Positions 9,079-18,887 of a DNA stretch of 64,000 nucleotides are shown one piece after another. Position numbers and translations under genes: made by a program. Numbering within the stretch: position 1 is the stretch's first letter; each line of letters begins with the position of its first letter. The notes under the pieces were generated by a model, which saw only the letters and a program-made list of their open reading frames with translations, was not told the DNA's origin and ran no database searches. This DNA comes from Streptomyces sp. H27-C3 (GTDB lineage: Bacteria > Actinomycetota > Actinomycetes > Streptomycetales > Streptomycetaceae), in assembly GCF_030063415.1 (NCBI RefSeq), contig NZ_JASITA010000005.1, positions 202,303 through 266,302 of the forward strand, given 5' to 3'.

Positions 9079-10206
9079 TGTCTGCGCGCGGTCGTGGGCG
9101 CCGGGCGCCAGGGCCAGCAGGGCGACGTCGTCGTGCACGTCGTCCGCGCGGCCCAGGAAGCGCACCAGGTCCTTGCGTACGGCCTCGGTGAGGCCAAGCA
9201 GATCGTCGGCGGGCACCGACTCGGCCAGGGCGGCCAGCCGCCGCTCCAGCGGGTAGAAGGTTCCCGCCGCGTCCCGCGCCTCCGTCACGCCGTCCGTATG
9301 GACCAGGATCCGGTCCCCCGGCTCCAGCGGCACCGAGACCACCTTGGGCGGCGCCGCTCCCGCCAGGCCCATGCCCAGCGGCGGCGAAGGGTCGACGGGC
9401 AGCTCGCGTGCGGCCCCGCCCCGCAGCAGCAACGGCGCCGGGTGGCCGCAGCAGATGATCCGTACGACGGCTTCGTCGGCAGGGAACTCCAGCGCGAGCA
9501 CGGTCGCGAAGAGCTCCGCGTGCTCCTCCGGGCCCGCGTCGACGACCAGCCGCCGGTCGAGCCGCGCCGCGATCCCCGCCAGGTCCGCCTCGTCCAGCAC
9601 GGCTTCCCGGAAGGCGCCGAGGAGCGCGGCGACCGTGGACACCGCCGCCATCCCGTGCCCCTGCACGTCGGCCACCACGGCCCGTACGCCCTGCGGCCCT
9701 TCGCGTACGTCGTACAGGTCCCCGCCCACCAGCGCCCCGCGCTGCGCGGACCGGTACAGCCCGGCGCAGCGCACCCGCCCCACCGCGGCAGGCAGCGGCG
9801 GGAGCACCGCGAGCTGGGCGGCCTCTGCGACGGTGCGGACCGTCACCAGCTGCTCGTCGCGTCGGGTGCGCACCCACGCGATGACCACGCTGAGCAGGGT
9901 CACCATGAGCACGGCGAGCAGGTCGCCGGCCTCGACATACCAGACATGACGGCTGTACGGCAGGGACAGCACCAACAGGGTGAGGACGCCCAGCACCGTG
10001 ACGCTGACCGGGCCGTACGCGAGGGCCGCGACCGGCGGCAGGGCCACGAGGAAGAAGCCCAGCTGCACGCTCTCGGGGGTGGCCAGCTGAGCCAGACAGA
10101 GCAGCACCAGGATCGCTACGGGCAGCAGCTTGAACCAGCGCGGCTGCGGCGCGCCGGTCAGCCACTTGGGGGCCTCGTCCGCGCCCCTGGCCCGTGTCGA
10201 GCTCAT
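9058..10206 (-). CDS. Membrane PP2C-type (SpoIIE) serine phosphatase
   Basis: A 382-aa protein with an N-terminal membrane region of about four hydrophobic segments (residues about 25-120: LLPVAILVLLCLAQL, FFLVALPPVAALAYG, VTVLGVLTLLVLSL, LLAVLMVTLLSVVIAWV), then a SpoIIE catalytic domain (about 160-370) with the metal-binding sequences VGGDLYDV, VVADVQGHG, LVHTDGVTEARD and DDVALLALAP. Streptomycetes encode many such phosphatases that act on anti-sigma-factor antagonists. No kinase/antagonist pair is next to it, so the target is unknown. Confidence 0.93.
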   Translation of the reverse strand: MSSTRARGADEAPKWLTGAPQPRWFKLLPVAILVLLCLAQLATPESVQLGFFLVALPPVAALAYGPVSVTVLGVLTLLVLSLPYSRHVWYVEAGDLLAVLMVTLLSVVIAWVRTRRDEQLVTVRTVAEAAQLAVLPPLPAAVGRVRCAGLYRSAQRGALVGGDLYDVREGPQGVRAVVADVQGHGMAAVSTVAALLGAFREAVLDEADLAGIAARLDRRLVVDAGPEEHAELFATVLALEFPADEAVVRIICCGHPAPLLLRGGAARELPVDPSPPLGMGLAGAAPPKVVSVPLEPGDRILVHTDGVTEARDAAGTFYPLERRLAALAESVPADDLLGLTEAVRKDLVRFLGRADDVHDDVALLALAPGAHDRAQTAAARHR

Positions 10207-10342
10207 CGGGCGGCGCGCCCCGGCGGGGGTCCGGCGGCCCGCTGAGGCGTTGCGGAGCCCGGCACAGCCCCTGGGCCCAGGGTGCGGGGGGCTGCTGCGG
10301 GCGGCGGCGTCAGGTGATCGGTCATGGCTCGCCCACTATCGC

Positions 10343-10870
10343 TCAGGGAGCGAGCGTCCGCCCCATGAGCACATCGTCGACGTACTTCCCTTCCAGCAGG
10401 AACTCGCCCGGCAGCACACCCTCGACTTTGAAGCCCTCCGACGCGTACAGCGCGCGGGCGGGCTCGTTGTGCCCGAGTACCCGCAGCGTGATGCGCACCG
10501 CGCCCAGCCGCCGCGCCTCGTCCATCGCCGCCCGCAGCAGCGCACGCGCGACGCCGTGTCCCCGGGCCCACCGCGCCACGGCGAGGCCCTGGATGAGCCG
10601 CACGTGCGCGTTGGCGGCAAGGGAGCTGGGCGCAAGGAGCCGGAGGAAGCCGGCGATCCGGCCGTCCACCTCCGCCACCAGGATTTCTTCCGGCGGGTGC
10701 TTGGCGTCGAAGAAGGGGGGATACGGCGGCTCGGCCCTCGGCAGTACCGCGTGCAGCGTCGACCAGGTGTCGCGGTCGAGCTCGGAGAGGTCCTTGCCGT
10801 CCGCCCGGTCGGCGGGCCGTATGAGGGGCTTCGCGGCGTGGGAAGTACTCGGAATCATCGGCTCGGACAT
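10343..10870 (-). CDS. GNAT-family N-acetyltransferase
   Basis: A 175-aa acetyl-CoA-dependent acetyltransferase. The ATG at 10870 (MSEPMIPSTS) is preferred over an upstream GTG. Motif A is clear (IQGLAVARWARGHGVARALL, the acetyl-CoA pyrophosphate loop), followed by motif B (NEPARALYASEGFKVEGVL). Substrate cannot be told. It is divergent from the TIGR01777 gene, with only 56 bp between starts, so the promoters probably overlap. Confidence 0.9.
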   Translation of the reverse strand: MSEPMIPSTSHAAKPLIRPADRADGKDLSELDRDTWSTLHAVLPRAEPPYPPFFDAKHPPEEILVAEVDGRIAGFLRLLAPSSLAANAHVRLIQGLAVARWARGHGVARALLRAAMDEARRLGAVRITLRVLGHNEPARALYASEGFKVEGVLPGEFLLEGKYVDDVLMGRTLAP

Positions 10871-10926
10871 GCCCGCCACTGTGCCACGGGCGCCCAACGG
10901 GCCCGGATGGGGGGCAGGATGGGCCC

Positions 10927-11817
10927 ATGCGGATCGCGGTTACCGGCTCGACCGGTCTCATCGGAACGGCGCTCGTGCGCTCCCTGCTCGCCGACGGGCA
11001 CGAGGTGGTGCGCCTGGTGCGGCGCCCCTCGCGCACGAAGGGCGAGGTGACGTGGGACCCGAAGCGGCAGTACGTCGACGTCGACGGCCTCGCCGGGTGC
11101 GGGGCGGTGGTCCATCTCGCCGGGGCGGGCGTCGGCGACCACCGGTGGACCGAGGCGTACAAGAAGGAGATCCGTGACAGCCGGGTGCTGGGCACGGCCG
11201 CCATCGCCGAGGCCGTCGCCTCGCTCGACGTGAAGCCCTCGGTGCTCGTGAGCGGTTCCGCCATCGGTTTCTACGGGGACACCGGGGACCGCGCGGTGGA
11301 CGAGGAAGCGCCCCCGGGCGAGGGTTTCCTGCCGTCCGTCTGTGTGGAGTGGGAGGAGGCCGCGGCGCCGGCCGAGGAGGCCGGCGTACGGACCGTGTTC
11401 GCCCGCACCGGTCTGGTGGTCTCGCGGGACGGAGGGGCCTGGGGGAAGCTCTTCCCCCTTTTCAAGGCGGGCCTCGGCGGCCGGATGGGATCGGGCCGCC
11501 AGTACTGGAGCTACATCGCCCTGCACGATCATGTGGCCGCGCTGCGCCACATGATCGACACCGAGTCGCTCTCGGGCCCGGTGAACCTCACCGCGCCCCA
11601 GCCGGTCACCAACCGGGAGGTGACCGAGGCGATGGGGCGGGTGCTGAAGCGGCCGACGCTCTTCACCGTGCCCGCGCCCGCGCTGCGGATCGCGCTGGGC
11701 GACTTCGCCGGGGACGTGCTGGGCAGTCAGCGGGTCGTGCCGCGGCGGCTGCTGGAGTCGGGCTTCTCGTTCGCGTTCCCGGGGATCGACGAAGCGGTGC
11801 GGTCGGCTCTCCACTGA
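10927..11817 (+). CDS. TIGR01777-type NAD-dependent epimerase (SulA-like, DUF1731)
   Basis: A 296-aa extended-SDR protein. The N-terminal Rossmann loop is GSTGLIGTALV; the middle contains VLVSGSAIGFYGDTGDR and the C-terminal part is the DUF1731 extension (RVVPRRLLESGFSFAFPGID). Family members resemble cell-division-inhibitor SulA homologues in name only; their substrate is unknown. It starts at ATG 10927, 56 bp from the divergent GNAT gene. Confidence 0.92.
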   Translation: MRIAVTGSTGLIGTALVRSLLADGHEVVRLVRRPSRTKGEVTWDPKRQYVDVDGLAGCGAVVHLAGAGVGDHRWTEAYKKEIRDSRVLGTAAIAEAVASLDVKPSVLVSGSAIGFYGDTGDRAVDEEAPPGEGFLPSVCVEWEEAAAPAEEAGVRTVFARTGLVVSRDGGAWGKLFPLFKAGLGGRMGSGRQYWSYIALHDHVAALRHMIDTESLSGPVNLTAPQPVTNREVTEAMGRVLKRPTLFTVPAPALRIALGDFAGDVLGSQRVVPRRLLESGFSFAFPGIDEAVRSALH

Positions 11818-11864
11818 CAGCCCTCCACTGACCCCTGCTGACCGAATTTTATCAATTTCCGTTC

Positions 11865-11893
11865 GTTGCACGGCCGTTGCGCACCGGTTGCGC
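11865..11893 (+). promoter_or_regulatory. Three heptamer repeats with 11-bp period
   Basis: GTTGCAC (11865), GTTGCGC (11876) and GTTGCGC (11887), each separated by 4 bp, with a degenerate fourth unit at 11898. An AT-rich tract (11847-11860) precedes them. Heptamers on an 11-bp period are the layout bound by SARP-type activators. They lie about 150 bp upstream of the FAD oxidoreductase start. Activator binding is inferred. Confidence 0.45.
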
Positions 11894-12045
11894 TCCGTTC
11901 GTGCCCCTCTTGTGCTCCGATGCCCGGTCGGTGCGCGACTGTGCGCGGCGCTGTCCGCTCCTACGCTGCAATCCGGATTCCGGTATTCCGTGGCGAACGG
12001 GGGCATGAGAACCCCGTCCACCACGTCGGCCTCGGGGAGGGGCAC

Positions 12046-13350
12046 GTGCCCAGCAGCGCTCACCATGCGGACGTTGTCATCGTGGGAGCCGGCGTCGCCG
12101 GACTCTCTGCCGCGCACCAGCTGACCAGCGCGGGTGTAACAGTCAGCGTCCTAGAGGCAGCCCCTTACCCGGGCGGGCGAATGTCCACCGAAGAGGTGGA
12201 CGGATTCCGGCTCGACCGGATCGGCCAAGTCCTCAGCACCGCCTACCCGGAACTGCAGCGCACGCCGGGGCTGGAGGGGCTCACCCTGCGCCCGTTCACC
12301 CCCGGCGTCCTGGTGCACAGCGAAGGTCGCCGCTACCGGGCCGGAGTGGCCGGGAGCGCACGGGGCGCACTCTCCGCCGCGCGCACCAGGAAAAGCGCCC
12401 CTCGGCCGCCGTTCGGCGGCGCGCTCGACCAGGCGCGCCTGGGCGCGGCGCTCGCACGGTTCGCGGCCACGCCGGCGCACCGGCTGGCGGCCCGCCCCGA
12501 ACTGACCGCGCTCGAAGCCTTGTCCGGCCGGGGGCTGCCGCCTCGTACGGTCGACGGCTTTCTGCGCCCGCTGCTCTCCGCACTGCTCTGCGACCCGGAG
12601 CTGACCACCTCCAGCCGGTACGCCGACCTCGCGCTGCGCGGCTTCGCGCGCGGCAGGCTCTGCGTGCCCGAGGGGGGCGCGTCGGCGCTGCCGGAGCTGC
12701 TGGCCGCCGCCCTGCCGCCGGGCACGGTCCGTACCGGCATCCGCGTCACCGCCGCGTCCACCACGTCCGTGACCACCGAGGAGAACGGCGAACTCTCCTG
12801 CCGCTCCCTGCTGCTGGCCACCGGCGCCCGCGCCGCCGCCGGGCTGCTGCCCGGGCTGCGGGTGCCGTCCTTCCATCCGGTGACGGTCCTGCACCACGCG
12901 GCCCCCGTGTCCCCGCTGAAGGAGGCCGCGCTGCTGCTCGACGCCGACCGGAGCGGCCCCGTCTCGCACACCGCCGTGCTCAGCGAGGTCGACCCCACCC
13001 GCGCCCCAGGAGGCAGGGCGCTGATCTCCTCGACGGTGCTCGCCGCTCCCCCGCCGGACGCCGACCGCGTCGTACGGGCCCACCTGGCCAGGCTGTACGG
13101 CGCCCCGACGGACGACTGGGAGCTCCTCGCCGTCCACCACGACCGCGATGCGGTCCCCGCCATGCCGGCCCCGCACGACCTGCGCCGCCCCGTACGGCTG
13201 CTGTCGGGCCTGTACGTGTGCGGCGACCACCGCGACACGAGCACGGTCCAGGGCGCCCTCTACTCGGGCCGACGGGCCGCGCACGCGATCCTGCACGACT
13301 TCGGCATCCGGCCGGGATACGCGACGGAGCCGCTGCGCGACGCCGCCTGA
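12046..13350 (+). CDS. FAD-dependent amine oxidase/phytoene-desaturase-like oxidoreductase
   Basis: A 434-aa flavoprotein. GTG 12046 is chosen because GGGGAGGGG lies just upstream and the dinucleotide-binding motif starts soon after (DVVIVGAGVAGLSAAHQL, then VLEAAPYPGGRMSTEEVDGF). The C-terminal flavin loop is YVCGDHRDTSTVQGALYSGR. It belongs to the NAD(P)-binding/protoporphyrinogen-oxidase-like superfamily; substrate unknown. It converges on the NsdA-like regulator with a shared terminator at 13457-13495. The 228-bp upstream gap contains heptamer repeats at 11865-11893. Confidence 0.9.
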   Translation: MPSSAHHADVVIVGAGVAGLSAAHQLTSAGVTVSVLEAAPYPGGRMSTEEVDGFRLDRIGQVLSTAYPELQRTPGLEGLTLRPFTPGVLVHSEGRRYRAGVAGSARGALSAARTRKSAPRPPFGGALDQARLGAALARFAATPAHRLAARPELTALEALSGRGLPPRTVDGFLRPLLSALLCDPELTTSSRYADLALRGFARGRLCVPEGGASALPELLAAALPPGTVRTGIRVTAASTTSVTTEENGELSCRSLLLATGARAAAGLLPGLRVPSFHPVTVLHHAAPVSPLKEAALLLDADRSGPVSHTAVLSEVDPTRAPGGRALISSTVLAAPPPDADRVVRAHLARLYGAPTDDWELLAVHHDRDAVPAMPAPHDLRRPVRLLSGLYVCGDHRDTSTVQGALYSGRRAAHAILHDFGIRPGYATEPLRDAA

Positions 13351-13456
13351 AGTCGCCGGGGCGCACACCGCGGAGCCCTCGAACCAGGCCTGGTAGCAGG
13401 TCGACCTCTGGCGTCGTCGAGGCCCGGGTAAGAGGCGCACGGGCCCCGTAGCGCGC

Positions 13457-13495
13457 CCGCCGGACGGGCCCGAACGCATCGAGCCCGTCCGGCGG
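13457..13495. terminator. Bidirectional terminator
   Basis: A 13-bp perfect stem, CCGCCGGACGGGC (13457-13469) with GCCCGTCCGGCGG (13483-13495), between the convergent FAD oxidoreductase and regulator genes. Confidence 0.75.
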
Positions 13496-13518
13496 ACGGC
13501 CCCCGCGGCCCACCGCTG

Positions 13519-14958
13519 TCACCCCAGCGCCGCGACCCGCTCCCGGTAGTTCCGTGCCGCCGCGGACTCCCGGTACGGCTCCAGCCGCTTCTCGAAGTCC
13601 CGTACGTACTCCAGCGCCCGCGCCGACCGCATCTCGCCCGCCTGCTGCGCCGACTCGGCGCCCAACGCGCACGCCTGGTCCAGCTCCCCGAGCCCGAGCC
13701 GTGCCGTGGCCAGCACCACCCGGCAGAAGAGCCGGCTGCGCGCAAACCCGGGCGCCCTCAGCTGCAAGGACCGCTCGGCGTGCTGCGCCGCCGCCCGGTA
13801 CTGCTGGAGGTCCCGGTGGCAGTGCCCGAACTCGTCCGCCAGCTGCGCCTCGTCGAAGAAGCGCGCCCAGTGCGGCACCTCGTCGCCGGGCCGCGCCGTC
13901 TCCATCGCCCGCTCCGCCCGCACCAGCGACGCCGTGCACGCCCGTACCTCGCCGAGCACACCGTGCCCGCGCGCCTCGACGGAGTGCAGCATCGCCTGGA
14001 CCACGGCCGGCGCCGAACTGCCGACCCCCTGCTGGGCGACCCGGGCCAGCTGCACCGCCTCCCGGCCGTGCCCCAGATAGACCGCCTGCCTGCTCATGGT
14101 GACCAGCACGTACGACCCGTAGGACCGGTCACCGGCCGCCTGTGCCAGGCGCAGCGCCTGCACGAAGTACCGCTGGGCGAGGCCGTGCGCCGCGATGTCG
14201 TACGATGTCCAGCCCGCGAGCCGGGTCAGATCGGCGGCGGCGGCGAACAGCCGCCGCCCCGTCGCCTCCCCGTACGTACCGCGCAGCATCGGCTCCGCCT
14301 CGTGCTCCAGATAACGCACCAGGGCCTGCCGGGCGTGCCCGCCGCCGTAGGCGTGGTCGAGCGTGCGGAACAGCTCGCCGACCGAGCGCAGCGCCGCGAT
14401 GTCGCCCGAGGTGACACGCTGCCCGGGACCACGGTCGGTCTGCCGCTGCCGGGGCACCGCGGGGCGGCCCTGCACGGGCACCCGCACACCGTTCGACGGC
14501 TCTCCGCGCCCCACCCGGTCGTCGGGCCTGCCGATCAGCCAGTCCCGGCTCGGAACCACCAGGCCGGCCGGGGTGAACGCGATCTTTCTCAACTCGGCAT
14601 GGCTGCCGGAGTCCTTGCGCCAGAGCCCGCTGACGATGTCGATCGCCTCGTCCGGGGTGGCCGCGAACTCCAGCCCCGCGTACACGGGCGCACACGCGTC
14701 GAGCCCCAGGTCCTGGGCGGTCAGCCGTCTGCCGAGCCGCCGGGTGAACACCTCGGCGATCAGGGCGGGCGTGGTGCCGCGCGGCTGCTGGCCGCGCAGC
14801 CAGCGGGTCACCGATGTCTTGTCGTACCGAAGATCCAGACCGTGCTCCAGGCCGAGCTGATCCACCCGTCGGGCAAGGCCTGCATTGGAGAATCCAGCTT
14901 CTGCGACGAGCGTGGCGAGCTGGCGGTTGGGGGTGCGCTGCGGAGGTCGTTCCGTCAT
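13519..14958 (-). CDS. TPR-type Streptomyces regulator (NsdA-like family)
   Basis: A 479-aa cytoplasmic protein. The N-terminal about 90 residues contain an HTH-like segment (RQLATLVAEAGFSNAGLARRVDQLG, SVTRWLRGQQPRGTTP). The C-terminal 270 residues are helical repeats of TPR type (LAQRYFVQALRLAQAAGD, QLARVAQQGVG, RAAAQHAERSLQLRAPG). This layout matches the regulator family that includes NsdA, a negative regulator of development and antibiotics in Streptomyces. Whether this member has that role is not known. It is divergent from lipB. Confidence 0.8.
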   Translation of the reverse strand: MTERPPQRTPNRQLATLVAEAGFSNAGLARRVDQLGLEHGLDLRYDKTSVTRWLRGQQPRGTTPALIAEVFTRRLGRRLTAQDLGLDACAPVYAGLEFAATPDEAIDIVSGLWRKDSGSHAELRKIAFTPAGLVVPSRDWLIGRPDDRVGRGEPSNGVRVPVQGRPAVPRQRQTDRGPGQRVTSGDIAALRSVGELFRTLDHAYGGGHARQALVRYLEHEAEPMLRGTYGEATGRRLFAAAADLTRLAGWTSYDIAAHGLAQRYFVQALRLAQAAGDRSYGSYVLVTMSRQAVYLGHGREAVQLARVAQQGVGSSAPAVVQAMLHSVEARGHGVLGEVRACTASLVRAERAMETARPGDEVPHWARFFDEAQLADEFGHCHRDLQQYRAAAQHAERSLQLRAPGFARSRLFCRVVLATARLGLGELDQACALGAESAQQAGEMRSARALEYVRDFEKRLEPYRESAAARNYRERVAALG

Positions 14959-15190
14959 CAGCTGTGCGGTCTCCTGCCTTCTGGGCTCCTGGAGCAGCCC
15001 TCATGGAACGGCGCGAATTTAGCGGCCCTGGGCGCCCGCACTGCCGCCTTCGCCCCGCATTCATCCGATCGTGTGAGGACTTCTGGAGACGCTGACGAAA
15101 ACCACCTGCCGGGGGGTCACGCTCCGCGCGGTCGTACAGTGGCGGAGGGCGCGCAAACGTGCACGGTGAAGGTTCTAGGGAGGCGTTGCC

Positions 15191-16045
15191 GTGAGTGAGC
15201 TGCGGTTTGTCCGACTTGGGTTCGGCGAGGAAGCCGTCGAATACCAGGAGGCCTGGCAGAAGCAGCGTGAGGTGCATGCGGCGCGGTTCGCGGACGAGGT
15301 CCCGGACACCTGCCTGCTCCTTGAGCACCCGCCCGTCTATACGGCGGGACGGCGCACCGCCGACAGCGAGCGCCCGCTGGACGGCACGCCCGTGGTGGAC
15401 GTGGACCGCGGCGGAAAGATCACCTGGCACGGCCCCGGCCAGCTCGTCGGCTACCCGATCATGAAGCTGCCGCGCCCGGTGGACGTCGTGGCGCATGTGC
15501 GCCGCCTGGAGGACGCCTTGATCCGCACCTGTGCGGAGTTCGGCGTACAGACCTCCCGGGTCGAGGGCCGCAGCGGTGTCTGGGTGCTCGGCGACCCGGT
15601 GGAGGAGCGTCCGTCCTTCGGTGGCCTCTCCCTGGACTTCGGCCCGCGGCTCCAGGACGAGGAGTTCGACCCACGGATGAACGGGCCGGAGTACGCCCCG
15701 TCCAACGCGGGCCAGCGCCGCGAGGACCGCAAGCTCGCCGCCATCGGCATCCGCGTCGCCAAGGGCGTGACGATGCACGGCTTCGCGCTGAATGTGAACC
15801 CGGACAACACCTGGTTCGACAGGATCGTGCCGTGCGGCATCCGCGACGCCGGGGTCGCCTCGCTGGCGAGCGAGACGGACACCCCCGTCACCATTGACGA
15901 CGTCCTGCCGGTCGTCGAGAAACACCTGCGCGACGTCCTGGAGCAGGCGGAGCTCGCGCCCCGCGTCGTGGAACGGGTCGCGGAAGCGCCGGAAGCCACC
16001 GAAGCCCCCGAAGCCTCGAAGGCCGGAGAAAAGGCATCCGCCTAG
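15191..16045 (+). CDS. lipB: Octanoyltransferase (lipoate biosynthesis)
   Basis: A 284-aa cytoplasmic enzyme that moves octanoyl from acyl carrier protein to the lipoyl domains of E2 and GcvH. The substrate motif [18 protein letters not shown], the catalytic lysine segment [10 protein letters not shown] and the catalytic cysteine in [15 protein letters not shown] are all present. The start is GTG 15191, just after AGGGAGG. A short Pro/Ala/Glu tail (about 25 residues) is added after the normal C-terminus. lipA follows after 111 bp and is probably co-transcribed. Confidence 0.97.
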   Translation: MSELRFVRLGFGEEAVEYQEAWQKQREVHAARFADEVPDTCLLLEHPPVYTAGRRTADSERPLDGTPVVDVDRGGKITWHGPGQLVGYPIMKLPRPVDVVAHVRRLEDALIRTCAEFGVQTSRVEGRSGVWVLGDPVEERPSFGGLSLDFGPRLQDEEFDPRMNGPEYAPSNAGQRREDRKLAAIGIRVAKGVTMHGFALNVNPDNTWFDRIVPCGIRDAGVASLASETDTPVTIDDVLPVVEKHLRDVLEQAELAPRVVERVAEAPEATEAPEASKAGEKASA

Positions 16046-16156
16046 GGAAACCGGGGAATGCGCCCCTCCGGCCACGGGTTGCCCAGTCGTAAAGCCATAC
16101 AAATATCGGGCGTACCCTGGTGTTCGCCGAAGAATCGAAGTCGTAGGGAGCCCGAC

Positions 16157-17122
16157 GTGTCCGCTGTCGCACCCGACGGACGCAAGATGCTGCGCCTGGA
16201 AGTCCGGAACGCCCAGACCCCCATCGAGCGCAAGCCCGAATGGATCAAGACCCGGGCGAAGATGGGTCCCGAGTACACGAAGATGCAGGCCCTCGTGAAG
16301 AGCGAAGGCCTGCACACCGTGTGCCAGGAGGCCGGCTGTCCGAACATTTACGAATGCTGGGAGGACCGCGAGGCGACCTTCCTCATCGGTGGCGACCAGT
16401 GCACCCGACGCTGTGACTTCTGCCAGATCGACACGGGCAAGCCCGACGCCCTCGACCTGGACGAGCCGCGCCGCGTGGGCGAGTCCGTCGTCACGATGGA
16501 CCTGAACTACGCCACCATCACCGGCGTCGCACGCGACGACCTGGAGGACGGCGGTTCCTGGCTGTACGCCGAGACGGTGCGCCGGATCCACGCGATGACC
16601 GCGGAGCGCGCCGAGGGCCACACCAAGGTCGAGCTGCTGATCCCCGACTTCAACGCGGTGCCCGAGCAGCTGGCCGAGGTCTTCTCGTCCCGCCCCGAGG
16701 TACTCGGGCACAACGTCGAGACGGTGCCGCGCATCTTCAAGCGGATCCGTCCCGGCTTCCGTTACGAGCGCTCCCTCGAAGTGATCACCAGGGCCCGCGA
16801 GGCCGGTCTGATCACCAAGTCCAACCTCATCCTGGGCATGGGCGAGGAGCGCTCCGAAGTCACCCAGGCGCTGCAGGACCTGCACAACGCGGGCTGCGAG
16901 CTCATCACGATCACCCAGTACCTGCGCCCCACCCCACGACACCACCCCGTCGAGCGCTGGGTGAAGCCGCACGAGTTCGTGGAGCTTCAGAAGGAAGCCG
17001 AGGACATCGGCTACTCGGGTGTCATGTCCGGCCCGCTGGTCCGTTCCTCGTACCGCGCGGGCAGGCTGTTCAAGCAGGCGATGGAGCGACGCGGCGAGGT
17101 GGCTGCGGCTCCGACTGTGTGA
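16157..17122 (+). CDS. lipA: Lipoyl synthase (radical SAM)
   Basis: A 321-aa enzyme that inserts two sulfurs into protein-bound octanoyl groups. Both iron-sulfur signatures are seen: the auxiliary cluster [12 protein letters not shown] and the radical-[11 protein letters not shown]. The C-terminal RSSY serine-containing motif ([11 protein letters not shown]) is intact. GTG 16157 follows GTAGGGAG and gives a normal-length N-terminus; the longer open frame upstream runs into the lipB-lipA spacer. It completes the lipoate pathway that serves the E2 protein at the window start. Confidence 0.98.
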   Translation: MSAVAPDGRKMLRLEVRNAQTPIERKPEWIKTRAKMGPEYTKMQALVKSEGLHTVCQEAGCPNIYECWEDREATFLIGGDQCTRRCDFCQIDTGKPDALDLDEPRRVGESVVTMDLNYATITGVARDDLEDGGSWLYAETVRRIHAMTAERAEGHTKVELLIPDFNAVPEQLAEVFSSRPEVLGHNVETVPRIFKRIRPGFRYERSLEVITRAREAGLITKSNLILGMGEERSEVTQALQDLHNAGCELITITQYLRPTPRHHPVERWVKPHEFVELQKEAEDIGYSGVMSGPLVRSSYRAGRLFKQAMERRGEVAAAPTV

Positions 17123-17162
17123 ATCCGAGCACAAGTGGTTACTGGTCAGTAATGGCCGAGAT

Positions 17163-17212
17163 GACGCGGCTCGTACCGTCCCCGCAGGTGGGGGGCGCGT
17201 ACGGGCCGCGTC
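17163..17212 (+). terminator. Probable terminator after lipA
   Basis: An imperfect long hairpin: GACGCGGC (17163-17170) pairs with GCCGCGTC (17205-17212), with inner paired blocks GTAC/GTAC and CCCC/GGGG. It lies 40 bp after the lipA stop. Confidence 0.55.
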
Positions 17213-17249
17213 AACGTGTGCGCCCGGCGCATCAAGGCTTCATCCGTGT

Positions 17250-17278
17250 TTGACCGGCCGGTCATGCGCTGGTAACAC
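17250..17278 (+). promoter_or_regulatory. Candidate vegetative promoter for the small gene at 17364
   Basis: TTGACC (17250-17255), 17-bp spacer, TAACAC (17273-17278), close to the HrdB-type consensus. The perfect 12-bp palindrome GACCGGCCGGTC (17252-17263) overlaps the -35 element and could be an operator. The 5' leader would be about 80 nt. Confidence 0.45.
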
Positions 17279-17363
17279 CAATCAGTGACCCTAGGTTTAC
17301 GCACAGCTGCACTCCCGCACGCGTCCGTTCCTTAAGTCACCCGCTCCGAGAGGGACACCCACC

Positions 17364-17567
17364 ATGCAGGCCGCGACGCCCGTACGCGCCACCGCCATCC
17401 CGTCCGTCACCGACGCTCTCCGCGCCGTCGAGTCGCTGCTGATGGGCAGCCCGCAGCGCACCGCGCGCAGGAACGCCTGGACTTCCGTGCTCGAAGACCG
17501 TCGCAGGGCAAAGGACAGGGTCGAGGCTCAGCACGTACTCGAGGCCGTGGCTAGCCGCACTTCGTAG
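17364..17567 (+). CDS. Small conserved hypothetical protein
   Basis: A 67-aa basic, probably helical protein (TDALRAVESLLMGSP, RRNAWTSVLEDRRRAKDRVE). ATG 17364 is preceded by GAGAGGGAC. It lies 19 bp upstream of the DUF4191 gene in the same direction, so the two are probably one transcript. From memory a matching small gene occupies the same place in S. coelicolor. No function can be assigned. Confidence 0.75.
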   Translation: MQAATPVRATAIPSVTDALRAVESLLMGSPQRTARRNAWTSVLEDRRRAKDRVEAQHVLEAVASRTS

Positions 17568-17586
17568 GCAACGTAAACTTCCCGGC

Positions 17587-18282
17587 ATGGCGAGGAAGGA
17601 AAGCGCAGACAACGCGGACACTGCGAACCCCGGGCGACTCAAGCAGATTGCCCTGACCTACAAGATGACCCGGCGAGCCGACTCGAAGGTCGGCCTTGTC
17701 GTCGCGGGTGTGGGAATCGTCACCTTCGGTGTGTTCCTCGCCATCGGCTTCTTGATCGATCACCCCGTCTATCTGGGCATCCTCGGTTTCCTGCTGGCAT
17801 TCCTCGCGATGGCGATCGTCTTCGGACGCCGCGCCGAGCGGGCTGCCTTCGGGCAGATGGAGGGCCAGCCGGGCGCTGCGGCCGCTGTGCTGGAGAACGT
17901 GGGCCGTGGCTGGACGACGACTCCGGCGATTGCGATGAACCGCAACCAGGACGTCGTGCACCGGGCCATCGGCAAGGCCGGCATTGTGCTGGTGGCCGAG
18001 GGCAACCCGAACCGGCTCAAGACGCTGCTGGCGGCCGAGAAGAAGAAGATGGCGCGCATCGTCGTGGACGTTCCGGTCCACGACATCATGGTGGGCAACG
18101 GCGAGGGCCAGGTGCCGCTGAAGAAGCTGCGCACCACGATGCTCAAGCTCCCGCGCGTGCTGAGCGGACCCCAGGTGACGGCGGCGAGCGACCGGCTGCG
18201 GGCGATGGGCGACCTGATGTCGAACATGCCGCTGCCGAAGGGGCCCATGCCCGGGCGTGGCATGCGGGGACCGCGGCAGTAA
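17587..18282 (+). CDS. DUF4191 membrane protein
   Basis: A 231-aa protein with two transmembrane segments near residues 40-80 ([21 protein letters not shown] and [19 protein letters not shown]), flanked by Arg/Lys-rich stretches, and a soluble C-terminal domain ([41 protein letters not shown]). This is the DUF4191 family, restricted to actinobacteria and without known function. It ends in a Gly/Pro/Met/Arg-rich tail. Confidence 0.9.
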   Translation: MARKESADNADTANPGRLKQIALTYKMTRRADSKVGLVVAGVGIVTFGVFLAIGFLIDHPVYLGILGFLLAFLAMAIVFGRRAERAAFGQMEGQPGAAAAVLENVGRGWTTTPAIAMNRNQDVVHRAIGKAGIVLVAEGNPNRLKTLLAAEKKKMARIVVDVPVHDIMVGNGEGQVPLKKLRTTMLKLPRVLSGPQVTAASDRLRAMGDLMSNMPLPKGPMPGRGMRGPRQ

Positions 18283-18301
18283 CTACATCCATCCAGACAT
18301 T

Positions 18302-18335
18302 GGCGGCCCGGACCATCAGGTCCGGGCCGCCTTTT
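18302..18335. terminator. Strong bidirectional terminator
   Basis: A 13-bp perfect stem (18302-18314 with 18319-18331), ATCA loop and a TTTT tail, between the convergent DUF4191 and RDD genes. It is one of the few classic Rho-independent forms in the window. Confidence 0.85.
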
Positions 18336-18358
18336 ACTGCGTTCTGTACCGCGTTCTC

Positions 18359-18826
18359 TCAGATCCGTACCTGCACCGCGCGGGCGAGGCGGTCGTGCAG
18401 GCCTCGGCCGTCGCGGTCCCAGACCAGGGGCGGGATCACCAGGCAGAGCAGCACGCTCCGCACAACCACCATGAAGAAACCGAGCCGGCCGCCGTCCTCG
18501 CGCACGACCCGCAGGCCGAAGAGGCGCTTGCCCGGTGTGGAGCCGACCGTGCCCACCGTCAGGACGTGCAGGACGAGGAAGATGACCAGCGCCCAGTTGC
18601 CCGCCGCCTGCTGGTCGCCCCGGGCGAAGAGCCCGTACGCGATGATCAGGCACAGCGCCCAGTCGACGAAGAGGGCGCCGAAGCGCCGCCCGAGCGGGGC
18701 GATCGATCCCGGCCCGTTTTCCGGCAGCCCGAGCCGTTTGCCCCGGTATCCGAAGTCGACGCCCATTTCCTCGGCCGCCGCGCGCGGCCCCGAGAGCCAC
18801 GATCCGATTACTTGCCTGTTGTCCAC
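18359..18826 (-). CDS. RDD-family membrane protein
   Basis: A 155-aa integral membrane protein with the RDD signature ([21 protein letters not shown], charged Arg-Asp spacing), three hydrophobic segments and the C-terminal [13 protein letters not shown] typical of the family. Family function is poorly defined. In streptomycetes an RDD gene in this position next to glnA is common, but no link to nitrogen metabolism is shown. Confidence 0.88.
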   Translation of the reverse strand: MDNRQVIGSWLSGPRAAAEEMGVDFGYRGKRLGLPENGPGSIAPLGRRFGALFVDWALCLIIAYGLFARGDQQAAGNWALVIFLVLHVLTVGTVGSTPGKRLFGLRVVREDGGRLGFFMVVVRSVLLCLVIPPLVWDRDGRGLHDRLARAVQVRI

Positions 18827-18887
18827 CCGCCCACGGTACTGCGCGCGGTTTCACAGCCTGCCGGTCGGGGCCTTCCGGACCCAGTCC

